The notes under the pieces are model-generated. The model saw nothing but the letters and a program-made list of their open reading frames with translations. It did not search any database and was not told where the DNA came from. A stretch of 64,000 bases of DNA from assembly GCF_001590865.1 (NCBI RefSeq), contig NZ_BBUY01000005.1, positions 62,001 to 126,000 on the forward strand, given 5' to 3'. How positions within the stretch are numbered: the first letter of the stretch is position 1; every line of letters begins with the position of its first letter. The translations under genes were made by a program, and so were the position numbers. This stretch comes from Streptomyces sp. NBRC 110611 (GTDB lineage: Bacteria > Actinomycetota > Actinomycetes > Streptomycetales > Streptomycetaceae). Positions 44,343-53,958 of this stretch are shown here, piece after piece.

Positions 44343-45538
44343 GTAGTACCCCCCGTGAGCGTGGTGTTCCCTTCGGGTTCTTGCCGTGCTCCGTTCCGTA
44401 TGTCGCTGTCCACATAGACGCGCGGCACCCGGGTACCGATCCGGGTGACGATTTCGTAGCCGATGGTTCCGGCCGCGCGGCCCCAGTCCTCGGCGGTCGG
44501 CTCACCACGGTCCCCGGGCCCGAAGAGCACGGCCGGGTCGCCGGCCTCGGCGTGCTCGCCGCCCAGGTCGACCACGAACTGGTCCATCGCGATCCGCCCG
44601 GCGACCGTCCGCCACTTGCCGGCGACCAGTACCGGGCCGGCGCCGGAGGCGTGCCGCGGGATGCCGTCGCCGTAGCCGAGCGGGACCAGCGCGAGGGTGG
44701 TGGCGCCGGGTGTGCTGTACCGGTGCCCGTACGAGACGCCGTGGCCGCCCGGGACCCGCTTGACCGAGGCGAGCGAGGCCTCCAGCGTCATCGCGGGCCG
44801 CAGCCCGAAGTCCTCGGACGTGCCGACCTCGGGGCTGGGCGAGACGCCGTAGACGCCGATACCGGCGCGTACCAGGTCGAAGTGCGCCTCGGGGAGGGTG
44901 AGCGTCGCCGGGGTGTTGGCGAGATGGCGCACCTCGGGGCGCAGCCCGGCCGCCTCGGCGGTGCCGAGCGCCTCGCGGAAGGCGGCGAGCTGGGCGGCGA
45001 TCGAGGGGTGGCCGGGCTCGTCGGCGCAGGCGAAGTGCGACCAGACGCCGGTGACGGTCAGCGCGCCCTCGGCCTCGGCGGCGCGGGCGGCGCGGGTCAG
45101 CTCGGCCCAGTCGGCGGGCTGGCAGCCGTTGCGGCCGAGACCGGTGTCGATCTTGAGCTGGACGCGTGCCGTACGGCCGCAGGCGCGGGCCGCCGCGGTC
45201 ACCTCACGCAGCGCCCACAGCCCGCTCACCGCGACGTCGATGTCCAGCTCGATGGCCTTGCGCCAGGGCCCGCCCGGCGTCCACAGCCAGCACATCAGGC
45301 GCCCGGTGTCGCCGGCCGCGCGCAGCGCGAAGGCCTCCTCGGGCAGCGCGGTGCCCAGCCAGGCCGCGCCGGCCGCCCGGGCGGCGCGCGCGCAGGGCAC
45401 CGCGCCGTGTCCGTAGCCGTCGGACTTGACCACGGCCATCAGCTCCGACCCGGGGGCGCGTTCCCGCAGTGCGCGGACGTTCGACCGCACGGCGGCGAGG
45501 TCGATGGCGGCACGGGCGCGCTTCGCTGTCTCGTTCAT
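44339..45538 (-). CDS. alr: Alanine racemase
   Basis: A 399-residue PLP enzyme starting at ATG 45538 ('MNETAKRARAAIDLAAVRSNVRALRE'). The PLP-binding Lys is in 'LMAVVKSDGYGHGAV', and 'GIGVYGVSP' and the catalytic Tyr region 'GHGVSYGHRYST' are present. It makes D-Ala for peptidoglycan. The coding region ends in ATGA shared with the hydrolase gene. A 12-bp tandem repeat lies between alr and the L,D-transpeptidase gene upstream. Confidence 0.96.
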   Translation of the reverse strand: MNETAKRARAAIDLAAVRSNVRALRERAPGSELMAVVKSDGYGHGAVPCARAARAAGAAWLGTALPEEAFALRAAGDTGRLMCWLWTPGGPWRKAIELDIDVAVSGLWALREVTAAARACGRTARVQLKIDTGLGRNGCQPADWAELTRAARAAEAEGALTVTGVWSHFACADEPGHPSIAAQLAAFREALGTAEAAGLRPEVRHLANTPATLTLPEAHFDLVRAGIGVYGVSPSPEVGTSEDFGLRPAMTLEASLASVKRVPGGHGVSYGHRYSTPGATTLALVPLGYGDGIPRHASGAGPVLVAGKWRTVAGRIAMDQFVVDLGGEHAEAGDPAVLFGPGDRGEPTAEDWGRAAGTIGYEIVTRIGTRVPRVYVDSDIRNGARQEPEGNTTLTGGTT

Positions 45539-45610
45539 CCCCCTCAGTGTCGCAGGCGATGCGCCCGGGCCCGGGGGGACGGGCGGGGAAAGTACGTTCC
45601 CCCGCCGGAT

Positions 45611-45694
45611 CGCACATCGGATCGCGCGTCGGAACGCGCGTCGGAACGCACAGCGGTACGCAGGCCGGATCACCCGCCGGGTCACCCGCTGGGT
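45611..45694. repeat. 12-bp tandem repeat reaching into the L,D-transpeptidase gene end
   Basis: Seven 12-nt units of the form CGCNCNTCGGAA/CACCCGCCGGGT. The stop codon of the L,D-transpeptidase gene (45684-45682) lies within the sixth unit. Confidence 0.8.
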
Positions 45695-46428
45695 TTCCGC
45701 CCCCAGACGTAGACCATGTCGCCCTTCTTCAGCACGCTCCACAACGCGCGCGCGTCCGACCGGAAGAGGTTGACGCAGCCGTGCGAGCCCTCCCCTTCGT
45801 AGATGTCGTCCGAGACGCCGTGGAGCGCCTCCCCGCCGTCGAAGAACTGCGCGAACGGCATCGCCGAGCGGTACAGGCTGGAGACATGGTGCTTGCTCCG
45901 GTGATAGATCCGAAATGTTCCGGTACGGGTGGCCATACTCGGCACCCCGGTACGGATCGGCACCGGAGCGAAGACCACCCGCCCCTTCTGCTGCACCCAC
46001 AACAGCTGCCGGCCCAGATCGACGCAGGCGGTCCGCTCGGGGCGGTCGGGGCAGCGTCCGGCCCGGTTGGGGTTCCGCTTGGCCCGCATCAGCCGCACCA
46101 CGGCGCCGGTGACCGGCCCCGCGTAACCGGACGCCGGGGAGATCCGGTGCACCTTCTGGAACCGCCGGATCGCCCGGCAGTCCTCCGTGCTCTGCTCCCC
46201 GTCCGCCGGCCGCCGCAGATAGCGCTCGGCCTGCTGCTGAAAGGGCCCGGCGACGCGAGTGCAGCCCGACTCGTCGACGCCGTCCGCCCGCGGTACGTCC
46301 TCGAAGTGCAGCTGCTGCCGTCCCCGGGGCGGCCCGGGCGCCCGCTCCTCGGCCGTGGCCACCTCGGACGGCCCGGCGAACGGGAGCAGCGAGGCGCTGA
46401 CCAGCAGCGCCACAAAGGTCCGTTTCAT
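45682..46428 (-). CDS. Secreted L,D-transpeptidase with peptidoglycan-binding domain
   Basis: A 248-residue protein starting at ATG 46428 after GAGGGT. The first 25 residues are a signal peptide ('MKRTFVALLVSASLLPFAGP'). A PG-binding module ('CRAIRRFQKVHRISPASGYAGPVTGAVVRLM', about 80-115) precedes the YkuD domain (about 130-245) with 'HGVSDDIYEGEGSHGCVNLFRSDARALW', where the final His and the catalytic Cys are intact. It makes 3-3 cross-links in peptidoglycan. Its downstream neighbour, alr, feeds the same wall pathway. Confidence 0.92.
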   Translation of the reverse strand: MKRTFVALLVSASLLPFAGPSEVATAEERAPGPPRGRQQLHFEDVPRADGVDESGCTRVAGPFQQQAERYLRRPADGEQSTEDCRAIRRFQKVHRISPASGYAGPVTGAVVRLMRAKRNPNRAGRCPDRPERTACVDLGRQLLWVQQKGRVVFAPVPIRTGVPSMATRTGTFRIYHRSKHHVSSLYRSAMPFAQFFDGGEALHGVSDDIYEGEGSHGCVNLFRSDARALWSVLKKGDMVYVWGRKPSG

Positions 46429-46565
46429 ACCCTCACGATGCCGCCACCGGGCCGCCGTTCGGTTCGCACCGGGGCCAGGTTCGCCCTCGTGGTCACGGCC
46501 ATTCCCCCGCCGGGCGTAACCGCGCCGTCCCCCCGGAGACCGTCCGACGGGTCAGGCCCTTCCCT

Positions 46566-46647
46566 CACCCGTCAGTCCGTTGGCCCGTCCCTCTCCCGGC
46601 AATCCATCGGGCCTTCCGTTCACCCGTCAATCCGTCGGGCCGTCCGT
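46566..46647. repeat. 27-28 nt tandem repeat covering the nnr stop codon
   Basis: Three units of the CACCCGTCAGTCCGTTGG type; the last unit includes the nnr stop codon at 46627-46629. Confidence 0.75.
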
Positions 46648-48069
46648 CACATCCAGCCAGGCAGCGTCCAGATGTTCCGCGATCTCCGAGGCGAGACACG
46701 GCACACCGACCGGCAGCCCGGCGGCCCGCCGCCCGGCGAGACCGTGCAGATACGCACCGGCCGAACCGGCGTCGCGCGCGCCGAGGCCCGCGGCGAGCAG
46801 CGAGCCGGTCAGCCCCGACAGCACATCCCCGCTCCCCGCCGTCGCCAGCCAGCTGGTCCCCGTGGGGTTCACCCGCACCGGCCCGCGCTCCCCGGCCACC
46901 AGCGTCGTCGAGCCCTTGAGCAGCACCGTGGCGCCATAGCGCGCCGCCAGCTTCCGTACGGATGCCAGCCGGGCCGCCTCGACCTCGTCCCGCCCGCACC
47001 CGAGCAGCGCGGCCGCCTCCCCGGCGTGCGGGGTCAGCAGGGTCTCGGCGGTCCGCGCCCGGATCCGCTCCGGCGTCAGGAAGCGCAGCCCGTCCGCGTC
47101 CACCAGCACCGGCACATCCGACGCGAGCACGTCCTCCAGCGCGCCCGACTCGTCGCCGAGGCCCGGCCCGACCACCCAGGCCTGCACCCGGCCCGCCCGG
47201 TGCGGCGGCCCGGCGTGCACCAGCGTCTCCGGGAACCGCGCCAGCACCGCGTCCGCGGCCGGCCCGACGTACCGCACGGCCCCCGCACCACCGCGCAGCG
47301 CACCGGCCACCGCCAGCACCGCCGCCCCCGGATAGCGCGCCGAGCCGGCGACCACCCCGACCACACCCCGGCGGTACTTGTCGCTCTCCGCGGACGGACG
47401 CGGCAGCAGCGCCGCCACCTCCGGATGCTGCAGCGCCTCCACCTCGGCCGCGCCGTCCGGCAGCGTGAGCCCGATGTCCACCAGCCGCAGCGCCCCGGCC
47501 CGTTCCCGGGCCGGATCGATCAACAGCCCCGGCTTGTACGTGCCGAACGTGACCGTCGCATCGGCCCATACGGCGTCCCCGGACACCTCGCCGCTGTCCG
47601 CGTCCACCCCGCTGGGCAGATCGACCGCCACCACCAGCGCCGACTCCCGTGCCGCCCGGACCAGTCGCGCGGCCTCGGGGCGCAGTCCGCCGCGCCCGCC
47701 GATCCCCACGATCCCGTCCACGACCAGATCGGCCCAGGCGACGTCCCGCGGCGGATCGTCCGACACCCGCCCGCCGGCCCGGCGCAGCGCGGCCAGCCCG
47801 CCCTCGTGCGCCCGCCCGGGCGAGAGCAGTACGGCCACCACCCCGGCCCCGCGCCGGGCGAGCCGGGCCCCGGCGTAGAGCGCGTCCCCGCCGTTGTCGC
47901 CGCTGCCCACCAGCAGCACCACCCGGGCGCCGGACACCCGCCCCAGCAACTGCCCGCAGGCGACGGCCAGTCCGGCCGCCGCCCGCTGCATCAGGGCCCC
48001 TTCGGGCAGCCGGGCCATCAGCTCCCGCTCGGCGGCCCGTACGGTCTGAACGCTGTATCCAGTCCTCAT
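46627..48069 (-). CDS. nnr: Bifunctional NAD(P)H-hydrate epimerase/dehydratase
   Basis: A 480-residue protein starting at ATG 48069. The N-terminal epimerase (about 1-200) has 'VVLLVGSGDNGGDALYAGA' and 'VVDGIVGIGGRGGL' with the catalytic Asp; the C-terminal ribokinase-like dehydratase (about 220-480) has 'VVGVVAGSARYPGAAVLA', 'VVGPGLGD', 'LLTPHAGEAAALLG' and 'TAGSGDVLSGLTGSLLAAG'. Together they repair hydrated NAD(P)H. It follows acpS and precedes the L,D-transpeptidase. The coding end is within a 27-nt tandem repeat. Confidence 0.95.
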   Translation of the reverse strand: MRTGYSVQTVRAAERELMARLPEGALMQRAAAGLAVACGQLLGRVSGARVVLLVGSGDNGGDALYAGARLARRGAGVVAVLLSPGRAHEGGLAALRRAGGRVSDDPPRDVAWADLVVDGIVGIGGRGGLRPEAARLVRAARESALVVAVDLPSGVDADSGEVSGDAVWADATVTFGTYKPGLLIDPARERAGALRLVDIGLTLPDGAAEVEALQHPEVAALLPRPSAESDKYRRGVVGVVAGSARYPGAAVLAVAGALRGGAGAVRYVGPAADAVLARFPETLVHAGPPHRAGRVQAWVVGPGLGDESGALEDVLASDVPVLVDADGLRFLTPERIRARTAETLLTPHAGEAAALLGCGRDEVEAARLASVRKLAARYGATVLLKGSTTLVAGERGPVRVNPTGTSWLATAGSGDVLSGLTGSLLAAGLGARDAGSAGAYLHGLAGRRAAGLPVGVPCLASEIAEHLDAAWLDVTDGPTD

Positions 48070-48091
48070 GGGACCAGTCTGATCCCTCGCG

Positions 48092-48460
48092 CTACCCCTC
48101 GGCGATCACCACGGCGGACGCGACGCCGGCGTCATGGCTCAGCGACACGTGCCACGACCGCACGCCCAGCGCCGCCGCGCACGCCTCGACCGTGCCCCGC
48201 ACCCGCAGCCGCGGCCGTCCGCTGTCCTCGACGTAGACCTCGGCGTCCGTCCAGTGCAGCCCGCCCGGCGCGCCCAGGGCCTTGGCCACCGCCTCCTTGG
48301 CCGCGAACCGTGCGGCCAGCGAGGCGACACCGCGCCGTTCCCCGCTCGGCAGCATCAGCTCCGAGGGGATGAACAACCGGTGCGCCAGCTCCGGCGTACG
48401 GTCCAGCGCCGCGCCGAACCGGTCGATCTCGGCCACATCGATCCCGACCCCGATAATCAC
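48092..48460 (-). CDS. acpS: Holo-ACP synthase
   Basis: A 122-residue phosphopantetheinyl transferase starting with GTG at 48460 after GGGGGAG. '[12 protein letters not shown]' has the magnesium-binding Asp, and '[16 protein letters not shown]' the catalytic Glu and Lys. It transfers 4'-phosphopantetheine from CoA to acyl carrier proteins. The 12-nt repeat 48473-48520 separates it from glmS. Confidence 0.96.
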   Translation of the reverse strand: MIIGVGIDVAEIDRFGAALDRTPELAHRLFIPSELMLPSGERRGVASLAARFAAKEAVAKALGAPGGLHWTDAEVYVEDSGRPRLRVRGTVEACAAALGVRSWHVSLSHDAGVASAVVIAEG

Positions 48461-48472
48461 GCGCTCACTCCC

Positions 48473-48520
48473 CCGTCACCGAAACCGTCACCGAAGCCGT
48501 CGCCGAAACCTTCACCGAAC
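48473..48520. repeat. 12-bp tandem repeat between glmS and acpS
   Basis: Four units of CCGTCACCGAAA and variants, next to the acpS start site. Confidence 0.85.
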
Positions 48521-48536
48521 CCGGCAGGATTCCGCA

Positions 48537-50384
48537 TCACTCCACCGTCACCGACTTGGCGAGATTTCGCGGCTGATCGACCTCGTTGCCGCGCGCGGTG
48601 GCCAACTCACAGGCGAACACCTGCAACGGCACGGTGGACACCAGCGGCTGGAGCAGCACCGGCGTCCGCGGAATCCGTACGAGGTGATCGGCGTACGGCA
48701 CCACCGCCTCGTCCCCCTCCTCCGCGATCACGATCGTCCGCGCCCCACGCGCCCGGATCTCCTGGATATTCGACACGATCTTGTCGTGCAGCACCGACCG
48801 CCCGCGCGGCGACGGCACCACGACGACCACCGGCAGATCGTCCTCGATCAGCGCGATCGGCCCATGCTTCAGCTCACCGGCCGCGAACCCCTCCGCGTGC
48901 ATATACGCGAGCTCTTTCAGCTTCAGCGCGCCCTCCAGCGCCACCGGATAGCCCACATGCCGCCCGAGGAAGAGGACCGTGTTCTTACCGGCCAGCCCGC
49001 GGGCCAATTCCCTTACCGGCTCCATCGTGCCGAGCACCTGCTCGACCTGCGTCCCGATCGCGGCCAGCTCCCGCACCACGTCCCGGATCTCGTCGCCCCA
49101 TTTCGTCCCCCGCACCTGCGCGAGGTAGAGCGCCACGAGATAACAGGCGACCAGCTGCGTCAGAAACGCCTTCGTCGACGCCACCGCGACCTCGGGCCCG
49201 GCGTGCGTGTACAGCACCGCGTCCGATTCCCGCGGAATCGTCGACCCGTTCGTATTGCAGATCGCGAGCACCTTCGAGCCCTGCTCGCGCGCATGCCGCA
49301 GGGCCATCAGGGTGTCCATGGTCTCGCCGGACTGACTGATGGCGATCACCAGCGTCCGCCGGTCCAGAATCGGATCCCGGTAACGGAATTCGCTCGCCAG
49401 CTCCGTCTCGCACGGAATCCGCGTCCAGTGCTCGATCGCGTACTTGGCGATCATCCCCGCGTGATACGCCGTCCCGCACGCCACGATGACGACCTTGTCG
49501 ACCTCGCGCAGCACCGCCGGCGCGATCCGCACCTCGTCCAGGGACAGCACCCCCGACACGTCGATCCGCCCCAGCAGCGTGTCGGCGACCGCCTTCGGCT
49601 GCTCCGCGATCTCCTTCAGCATGAAGTAGTCGTAACCGCCCTTCTCGGCGGCCGACGCGTCCCAGTCGACGTGGTACTCCCGCACCTCCGCCGGCGCCCC
49701 GTCGAAGTCGGTGACCGCCACCCCGTCCCGGCGCAGCTCCACCACCTGGTCCTGCCCCAGCTCGACCGCTTCCCGGGTATACGCGATGAACGCCGCCACA
49801 TCCGACGCGAGAAACGCCTCACCGTCCCCCACGCCGACCACCAGTGGCGAATTCCGGCGCGCCCCGACCACCACATCCGGCTCGTCCGCGTGCACCGCGA
49901 CCAGCGTGAACGCGCCCTCCAGCTGCCGGCACACCTGCCGCATCGCCTCGGCCAGCTCCCCGCACGACGAGTACGCCTCGGCCAGCAGATGCGCCACGAC
50001 CTCGGTGTCCGTCTCCGAGACCAGCCGATGCCCCCGCTCTGCGAGCTCGGCCCGCAGTCCGGCGAAGTTCTCGATGATCCCGTTGTGCACGACGGAGACC
50101 CGTCCGGCGTTGTCCAGATGCGGATGCGCGTTCTCGTCCGTGGGCCCGCCATGGGTCGCCCACCGCGTGTGCCCGATCCCCGTCGACCCGGTCGGCAGCG
50201 GACGGTCCGCCAGCTCCTTCTCCAGGTTGGCCAGCTTCCCCGCCTTCTTCGCGGCCGCCAGCCCTCCGTCGGCGAGCACGGCGACCCCCGCCGAGTCATA
50301 CCCCCGGTACTCCAGCCGCTTCAGCCCGGCCAGCACCACCTCAAGGGCGCTCTGCCCGCCCACGTATCCCACGATGCCGCACAT
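48537..50384 (-). CDS. glmS: Glucosamine-6-phosphate synthase
   Basis: A 615-residue amidotransferase starting at ATG 50384 after GAAGGGG. The N-terminal Cys ('MCGIVGYVGGQSALEVVL') becomes the glutaminase nucleophile. 'LEYRGYDSAGVAVL', the SIS domains ('IVACGTAYHAGMIAKYAIE', 'VIAISQSGETMDTLMALRHA') and the C-terminal 'DQPRNLAKSVTVE' complete the family pattern. It makes GlcN-6-P from fructose-6-P and Gln, the first step to UDP-GlcNAc for peptidoglycan. GlmM, encoded at 57393, is the next step. Confidence 0.98.
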   Translation of the reverse strand: MCGIVGYVGGQSALEVVLAGLKRLEYRGYDSAGVAVLADGGLAAAKKAGKLANLEKELADRPLPTGSTGIGHTRWATHGGPTDENAHPHLDNAGRVSVVHNGIIENFAGLRAELAERGHRLVSETDTEVVAHLLAEAYSSCGELAEAMRQVCRQLEGAFTLVAVHADEPDVVVGARRNSPLVVGVGDGEAFLASDVAAFIAYTREAVELGQDQVVELRRDGVAVTDFDGAPAEVREYHVDWDASAAEKGGYDYFMLKEIAEQPKAVADTLLGRIDVSGVLSLDEVRIAPAVLREVDKVVIVACGTAYHAGMIAKYAIEHWTRIPCETELASEFRYRDPILDRRTLVIAISQSGETMDTLMALRHAREQGSKVLAICNTNGSTIPRESDAVLYTHAGPEVAVASTKAFLTQLVACYLVALYLAQVRGTKWGDEIRDVVRELAAIGTQVEQVLGTMEPVRELARGLAGKNTVLFLGRHVGYPVALEGALKLKELAYMHAEGFAAGELKHGPIALIEDDLPVVVVVPSPRGRSVLHDKIVSNIQEIRARGARTIVIAEEGDEAVVPYADHLVRIPRTPVLLQPLVSTVPLQVFACELATARGNEVDQPRNLAKSVTVE

Positions 50385-50480
50385 ACAAACCCCTTCGGAC
50401 CCGATGATCGCGCCCGAGCCATCGTGCCACGAGCACCAACGACTCCCCCGACTTCGAGCCGGGGCGCGGGGTGGGTGTGG

Positions 50481-50519
50481 CGCAGGAAACGGGCCCGCGA
50501 TCGGCGGGCCCGTCCTGCG
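50481..50519 (-). terminator. Terminator after the secreted-protein gene
   Basis: CGCAGGA / TCCTGCG outer and CGGGCCCGC / GCGGGCCCG inner arms around GATCG form a near-perfect 16-bp stem, 5 nt past the stop of the gene at 50524. Confidence 0.85.
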
Positions 50520-50523
50520 GATA

Positions 50524-51090
50524 TCAGCGCGAGCCGCAAACGCCGTATGACATGAGCACCGCCGTGGACTCTTCGTCAGGATCCGAGCTGTTGAACCATT
50601 CGATCTGGAGCGTGGGGGTACAGGCGCTCGTCGACGCCTTGAAGACGACAGCGTCACGAGTGCTCAGTTGCTCGCCGGCATCCACCGATCCACTGCCGCT
50701 GAGGCCACAACGAATGTGCGTGGAGTCATTCACCGTGCAGGTGCCCACCTGTTCACCTGTGCTGGACCGAACCAAGGCGATGGACGATCCCACGCTGTTG
50801 AGGATCTCTGCGTCGTTGAGGGCGGAAACCTCAAGGTGGTGGTAGCTGCTGTAGTCGCACGGCTCCGTCTCCGGCCACAGCCGACTGCAATAGGCCCACG
50901 GATGAAGCTGGCCCACGGACCCCGGGGCCACGGTGCCGCTCGGGCCTGCCTCCCAGCCGCTGGGCCAGTCGTCGGCCGCGAATGCCGTTCCTTGCGACAA
51001 CATCAGCACCGCTGCCCCCACGGCGGCGATGACGCCGAACCTACGCCCCCTCCGCTCTCTCCGCCCTCTCCGCTCTCTCTTGAGTCTCAC
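50524..51090 (-). CDS. Secreted protein of unknown function
   Basis: A 188-residue protein starting with GTG at 51090, 7 nt after a GAGAGG; a GTG 6 nt earlier is too close to the site. A strikingly basic n-region ('KRERRGRRERRGRRFG') and hydrophobic core ('VIAAVGAAVLMLSQGTAFA') form a signal peptide cleaved before 'ADDWPSG'. The mature domain has six Cys that may form disulfides and a beta-rich character. No family is recognised. It sits in the accessory island between glmS and coaA. Confidence 0.75.
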   Translation of the reverse strand: MRLKRERRGRRERRGRRFGVIAAVGAAVLMLSQGTAFAADDWPSGWEAGPSGTVAPGSVGQLHPWAYCSRLWPETEPCDYSSYHHLEVSALNDAEILNSVGSSIALVRSSTGEQVGTCTVNDSTHIRCGLSGSGSVDAGEQLSTRDAVVFKASTSACTPTLQIEWFNSSDPDEESTAVLMSYGVCGSR

Positions 51091-51280
51091 GGCCACCCCT
51101 CTCTCTGGACAACTCCCTTGTTTCCGGGAGCAAGACCAGAACAGCACGACACATCAGCCCCGAACAGAGCATGTGCCCACACCCATCCCAAAGGGGCATA
51201 TGACGCGCATACGTGCGCACGGCAGGTCACGACGCCTCGACAGCGGCCGTGCCTCGCGCGCTTCCCCATAACATCAGCGC

Positions 51281-51514
51281 ATGAAGGAGAGCAGTGAGAG
51301 CAGCGAGAGCGATGTCTCCGCACAACAGGGCCACGATTCCCGGCGGTTCATACCAGCCACGCTCCTGGCCATAGGGATCGCGGTGCTGATCTGGTACGCG
51401 GCGGGGAAGCTGGACTGGCGGCCCCCCGGCCTCGGCTTCCTGACGGCGAAGACGGCCGTCTTCGGCGCGACCGGAATCGTCGGCCTCGTGGTCTGGCTCG
51501 TCAAGCGACGTTGA
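51281..51514 (+). CDS. Small membrane protein
   Basis: A 77-residue protein starting at ATG 51281 after a weak purine region. A charged Ser/Glu-rich N-terminus ('MKESSESSESDVSAQQG') precedes two transmembrane helices at about 25-41 and 57-74, ending in 'KRR'. No function is known. Confidence 0.6.
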   Translation: MKESSESSESDVSAQQGHDSRRFIPATLLAIGIAVLIWYAAGKLDWRPPGLGFLTAKTAVFGATGIVGLVVWLVKRR

Positions 51515-51618
51515 TCGGCACCGGGGCGCGGGGCACGGAACAAGCCCCGCAACTCGCCGAGACCCTGCGACGGCAGGAGAAACAGCCCCGGGACCGGGCG
51601 AAATAGGTACGGCTACTC

Positions 51619-51975
51619 ATGCCCTCGTGCTCGATCTTCGTCACGGTGACGGACATGCAAGGCAAAACTGGACCATCGCGAGGAACGGACATCGGGGTGG
51701 CCATCGCCCTGCTCGTCCTCGACATTCTGCTCGTCGGGTGGCTGCTGTACGGGTACGGGATCACCGGGTGGGCGGACGGCTACTCGCCGAACAGGGAGCC
51801 CGAAGCCCCCGACGTCGCGCGGACGGCGATCTGGATTCTGCTGGGCGGCTCCGTCGTCAGCGGCGGTGGACTGCTCTACCTGCGATGCTGGGTCGCCGGC
51901 GTGACGCAGTTCCTGGTCCTGGGTGCCGGAGCGATGCTGTTCGCTTCCATGCCCCTCACCTTCCCCTCCCTGTGA
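51619..51975 (+). CDS. Small membrane protein with three transmembrane segments
   Basis: A 118-residue protein, start ATG 51619 or ATG 51655 ('MQGKTGPSRGTDIGVAIALL'). Three transmembrane helices lie at about 26-46, 70-88 and 95-112, with a hydrophilic loop ('NREPEAPDVARTA'). No family is recognised; it lies beside another small membrane protein in the accessory island. Confidence 0.6.
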   Translation: MPSCSIFVTVTDMQGKTGPSRGTDIGVAIALLVLDILLVGWLLYGYGITGWADGYSPNREPEAPDVARTAIWILLGGSVVSGGGLLYLRCWVAGVTQFLVLGAGAMLFASMPLTFPSL

Positions 51976-52071
51976 TCCAGGCGCGGAGCGCGCAGGGGCG
52001 GGTAGCGGTACGTGGCTGTCCGCGCTGCCGCTGGTCGCGGCGGGGCCGGCAGCCGGGACAATGGTGTCCCT

Positions 52072-53937
52072 ATGGACGATGACATATCCCCGCATCCGGG
52101 CAGACAGCCGGCCGCTGGATCCGCTTCGGCGGAGGGCACCCGGCCCGACACGTCTTCCGGGCAGGACCCGGCGCCCGCCCCGTGGCGGCGGGTGGCCTTC
52201 GGTGCCGCGCTGGTGCTGACCGGGGCCGCGGCCCTGCAGCAGATCCTGCTGATCGCCGGCCTGGGAGGCTGGCTGCCGGGCTGGCAGCCGTGGCCCTACC
52301 TGCTGGGCGCGGCACCGGCCTGGATGCTCGCCCGGCCTTACTGGCCGAGGGCTTTCGGTGCGGGGGCCGGATCGGGATCGGGGTCGGGATCGGGGTCGGG
52401 ATCGGGGTCGGGCGGCTGGGCGAAAGCCGTCAGCGTCGCGCGGCGGGTGCCGCCCTGGGCCTGCGCCGTCGCGATCCTGGCGCTGGCCGCGGGCCTGTGG
52501 GCGGCGCTACAGGACGACGAGCCCTATATCGGGCACGAAGAGGCCGTCTACGCGAACAAGGCGCGATCGTGGCAGGACGGCACCCCTGACGCGGGGTGGG
52601 GCGTCTACCGGCCCGTCGGCCTCCCGGCGCTCGGGCGCATCGCGCTCGCCTTCCACGACGACGTCGGCGCGCTGCGGGCCGTCGCCCTCGTCCTGGCGCT
52701 CTTCACCCTCGGTGTGACGTACGTGGTCGCCAGCCGCTGGACCACCCCGCGGCGCGCCGTCGTGATCTTGCTGCTGCTCCTGAGCGGGCTCGGCTTCCTG
52801 CGCCGCGTCCCCGAGTTCCTCAACGACATCGGCAGCACGGGGCTCCTGCTGATCGTCGTCTTCCTCCTCATACGGGCGCAGGAGAAGCCGCGGTCACGGG
52901 CCCTGCTCCTCGTGCCGTTCGTGATCCTGGCGGCGTTCTACCTGCGGTACGGGGTGGTCGGGAACCTCGTCGCGATCGCGCTCGCGGCGGTCGTCGTGTA
53001 CGGCCCGCGCGCCTGGCTCGCGCAGTGGCGGCGCCTGGTCGCCGCCGTCCTCATCGTCCTCGCCGGGCTGGTACCGCACTTCCTCTACGCCATCCACGAG
53101 ACCGGCTCCCCCCTCGGCGTCATCCTGTACGCCACCGACCAGGCCAACCGCGACTACATCGGCGACGGGCTCGTCTACTACCTGGCGATCTTCCCGTACC
53201 GCCTGGCCGGCGACCTCGGCGCCATCGTCATGGCGGCGGGTCTCGTGGCGGCCTGGCTCGCGTTCCGCGGGATACGCCGAGCCCGCAAGGCGCAGGGTGA
53301 ACGTCCAGAACTTTCAGAACGTCCGGAAGGTCCTGGACGTCTGTCTGCGGAGGCGCGGCGGCGCGCCCTCCTCGGCACCGCCTCGGTGCTCATCTTCGTC
53401 ATCCTGGGCGTGGCGACCGACGGTGAACCGCGCTTCGTCTACCTGCCCGTCATCCTGCTCACCACGCTCGGCGTGGACTACCTCGCCGAGCTGAGCGGCC
53501 GCTCGGCTCCGCGGGTGCTGTGCGCCGTCGCCGCGCTGGCCGGGGTCACGGTCTTCGGGACCGCCCAGGTGGTTGCGCACGGGGCGATGCCCGGCCCCAC
53601 CAGCCTGGCCCACTCCACGGTCCCGGTCGCCCGGCAGCTCTCCGCCGACGGACCGTGCCTGCTGGTCACCGGGTACGAACCCGAACTCGGCTGGTACTCG
53701 GGCTGCGACGCGGTCACCTACGCCCAGTACCGGGAGATGTCCCCGCCGCCTGGCGTGAAGATCAGCTTCGTCGTCTTCGAGCGCGGGCGGCTTCAGCCGG
53801 ACGCGGCCGGGCTGGCACGGCTGGTCGGGAACCGGCCGCACACCAAGCGCACCATCCCGACGGACGGCCCCCTCGGGACCAGCACCGTGATCACCCTGAC
53901 CTCGGCGTCACCGGCCGGTGGCGGCCCCCGGCGGTAG
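52072..53937 (+). CDS. Membrane glycosyltransferase-like protein (GT-C fold)
   Basis: A 621-residue protein starting at ATG 52072; GACAAT ends 9 nt upstream, so the mRNA may be leaderless. It has about twelve transmembrane helices. The first outer loop ('DDEPYIGHEEAVYANKARSW') carries the acidic motif of GT-C/ArnT/PMT-type lipid-dependent transferases. A run of alternating Gly-Ser ('GAGSGSGSGSGSGSGSGG') near residue 105, encoded by a hexanucleotide repeat, sits in a cytoplasmic loop. Glycan and acceptor are unknown. It lies alone between small membrane proteins and the gene at 53959. Confidence 0.78.
   Translation: MDDDISPHPGRQPAAGSASAEGTRPDTSSGQDPAPAPWRRVAFGAALVLTGAAALQQILLIAGLGGWLPGWQPWPYLLGAAPAWMLARPYWPRAFGAGAGSGSGSGSGSGSGSGGWAKAVSVARRVPPWACAVAILALAAGLWAALQDDEPYIGHEEAVYANKARSWQDGTPDAGWGVYRPVGLPALGRIALAFHDDVGALRAVALVLALFTLGVTYVVASRWTTPRRAVVILLLLLSGLGFLRRVPEFLNDIGSTGLLLIVVFLLIRAQEKPRSRALLLVPFVILAAFYLRYGVVGNLVAIALAAVVVYGPRAWLAQWRRLVAAVLIVLAGLVPHFLYAIHETGSPLGVILYATDQANRDYIGDGLVYYLAIFPYRLAGDLGAIVMAAGLVAAWLAFRGIRRARKAQGERPELSERPEGPGRLSAEARRRALLGTASVLIFVILGVATDGEPRFVYLPVILLTTLGVDYLAELSGRSAPRVLCAVAALAGVTVFGTAQVVAHGAMPGPTSLAHSTVPVARQLSADGPCLLVTGYEPELGWYSGCDAVTYAQYREMSPPPGVKISFVVFERGRLQPDAAGLARLVGNRPHTKRTIPTDGPLGTSTVITLTSASPAGGGPRR
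52369..52412. repeat. Hexanucleotide repeat coding Gly-Ser
   Basis: Seven units of GGATCG/GGGTCG in the GT-C gene give a Gly-Ser tract. Loss or gain of a unit stays in frame, so it can vary in length without frameshift. Confidence 0.85.
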
Positions 53938-53958
53938 CCTCCGGGCCCCGGAGCCCCG

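Noticed and set aside
45611..45694. The 12-bp repeat near alr as a CRISPR-like array
   Set aside because: Units are directly adjacent with no spacers, and no cas genes are present.
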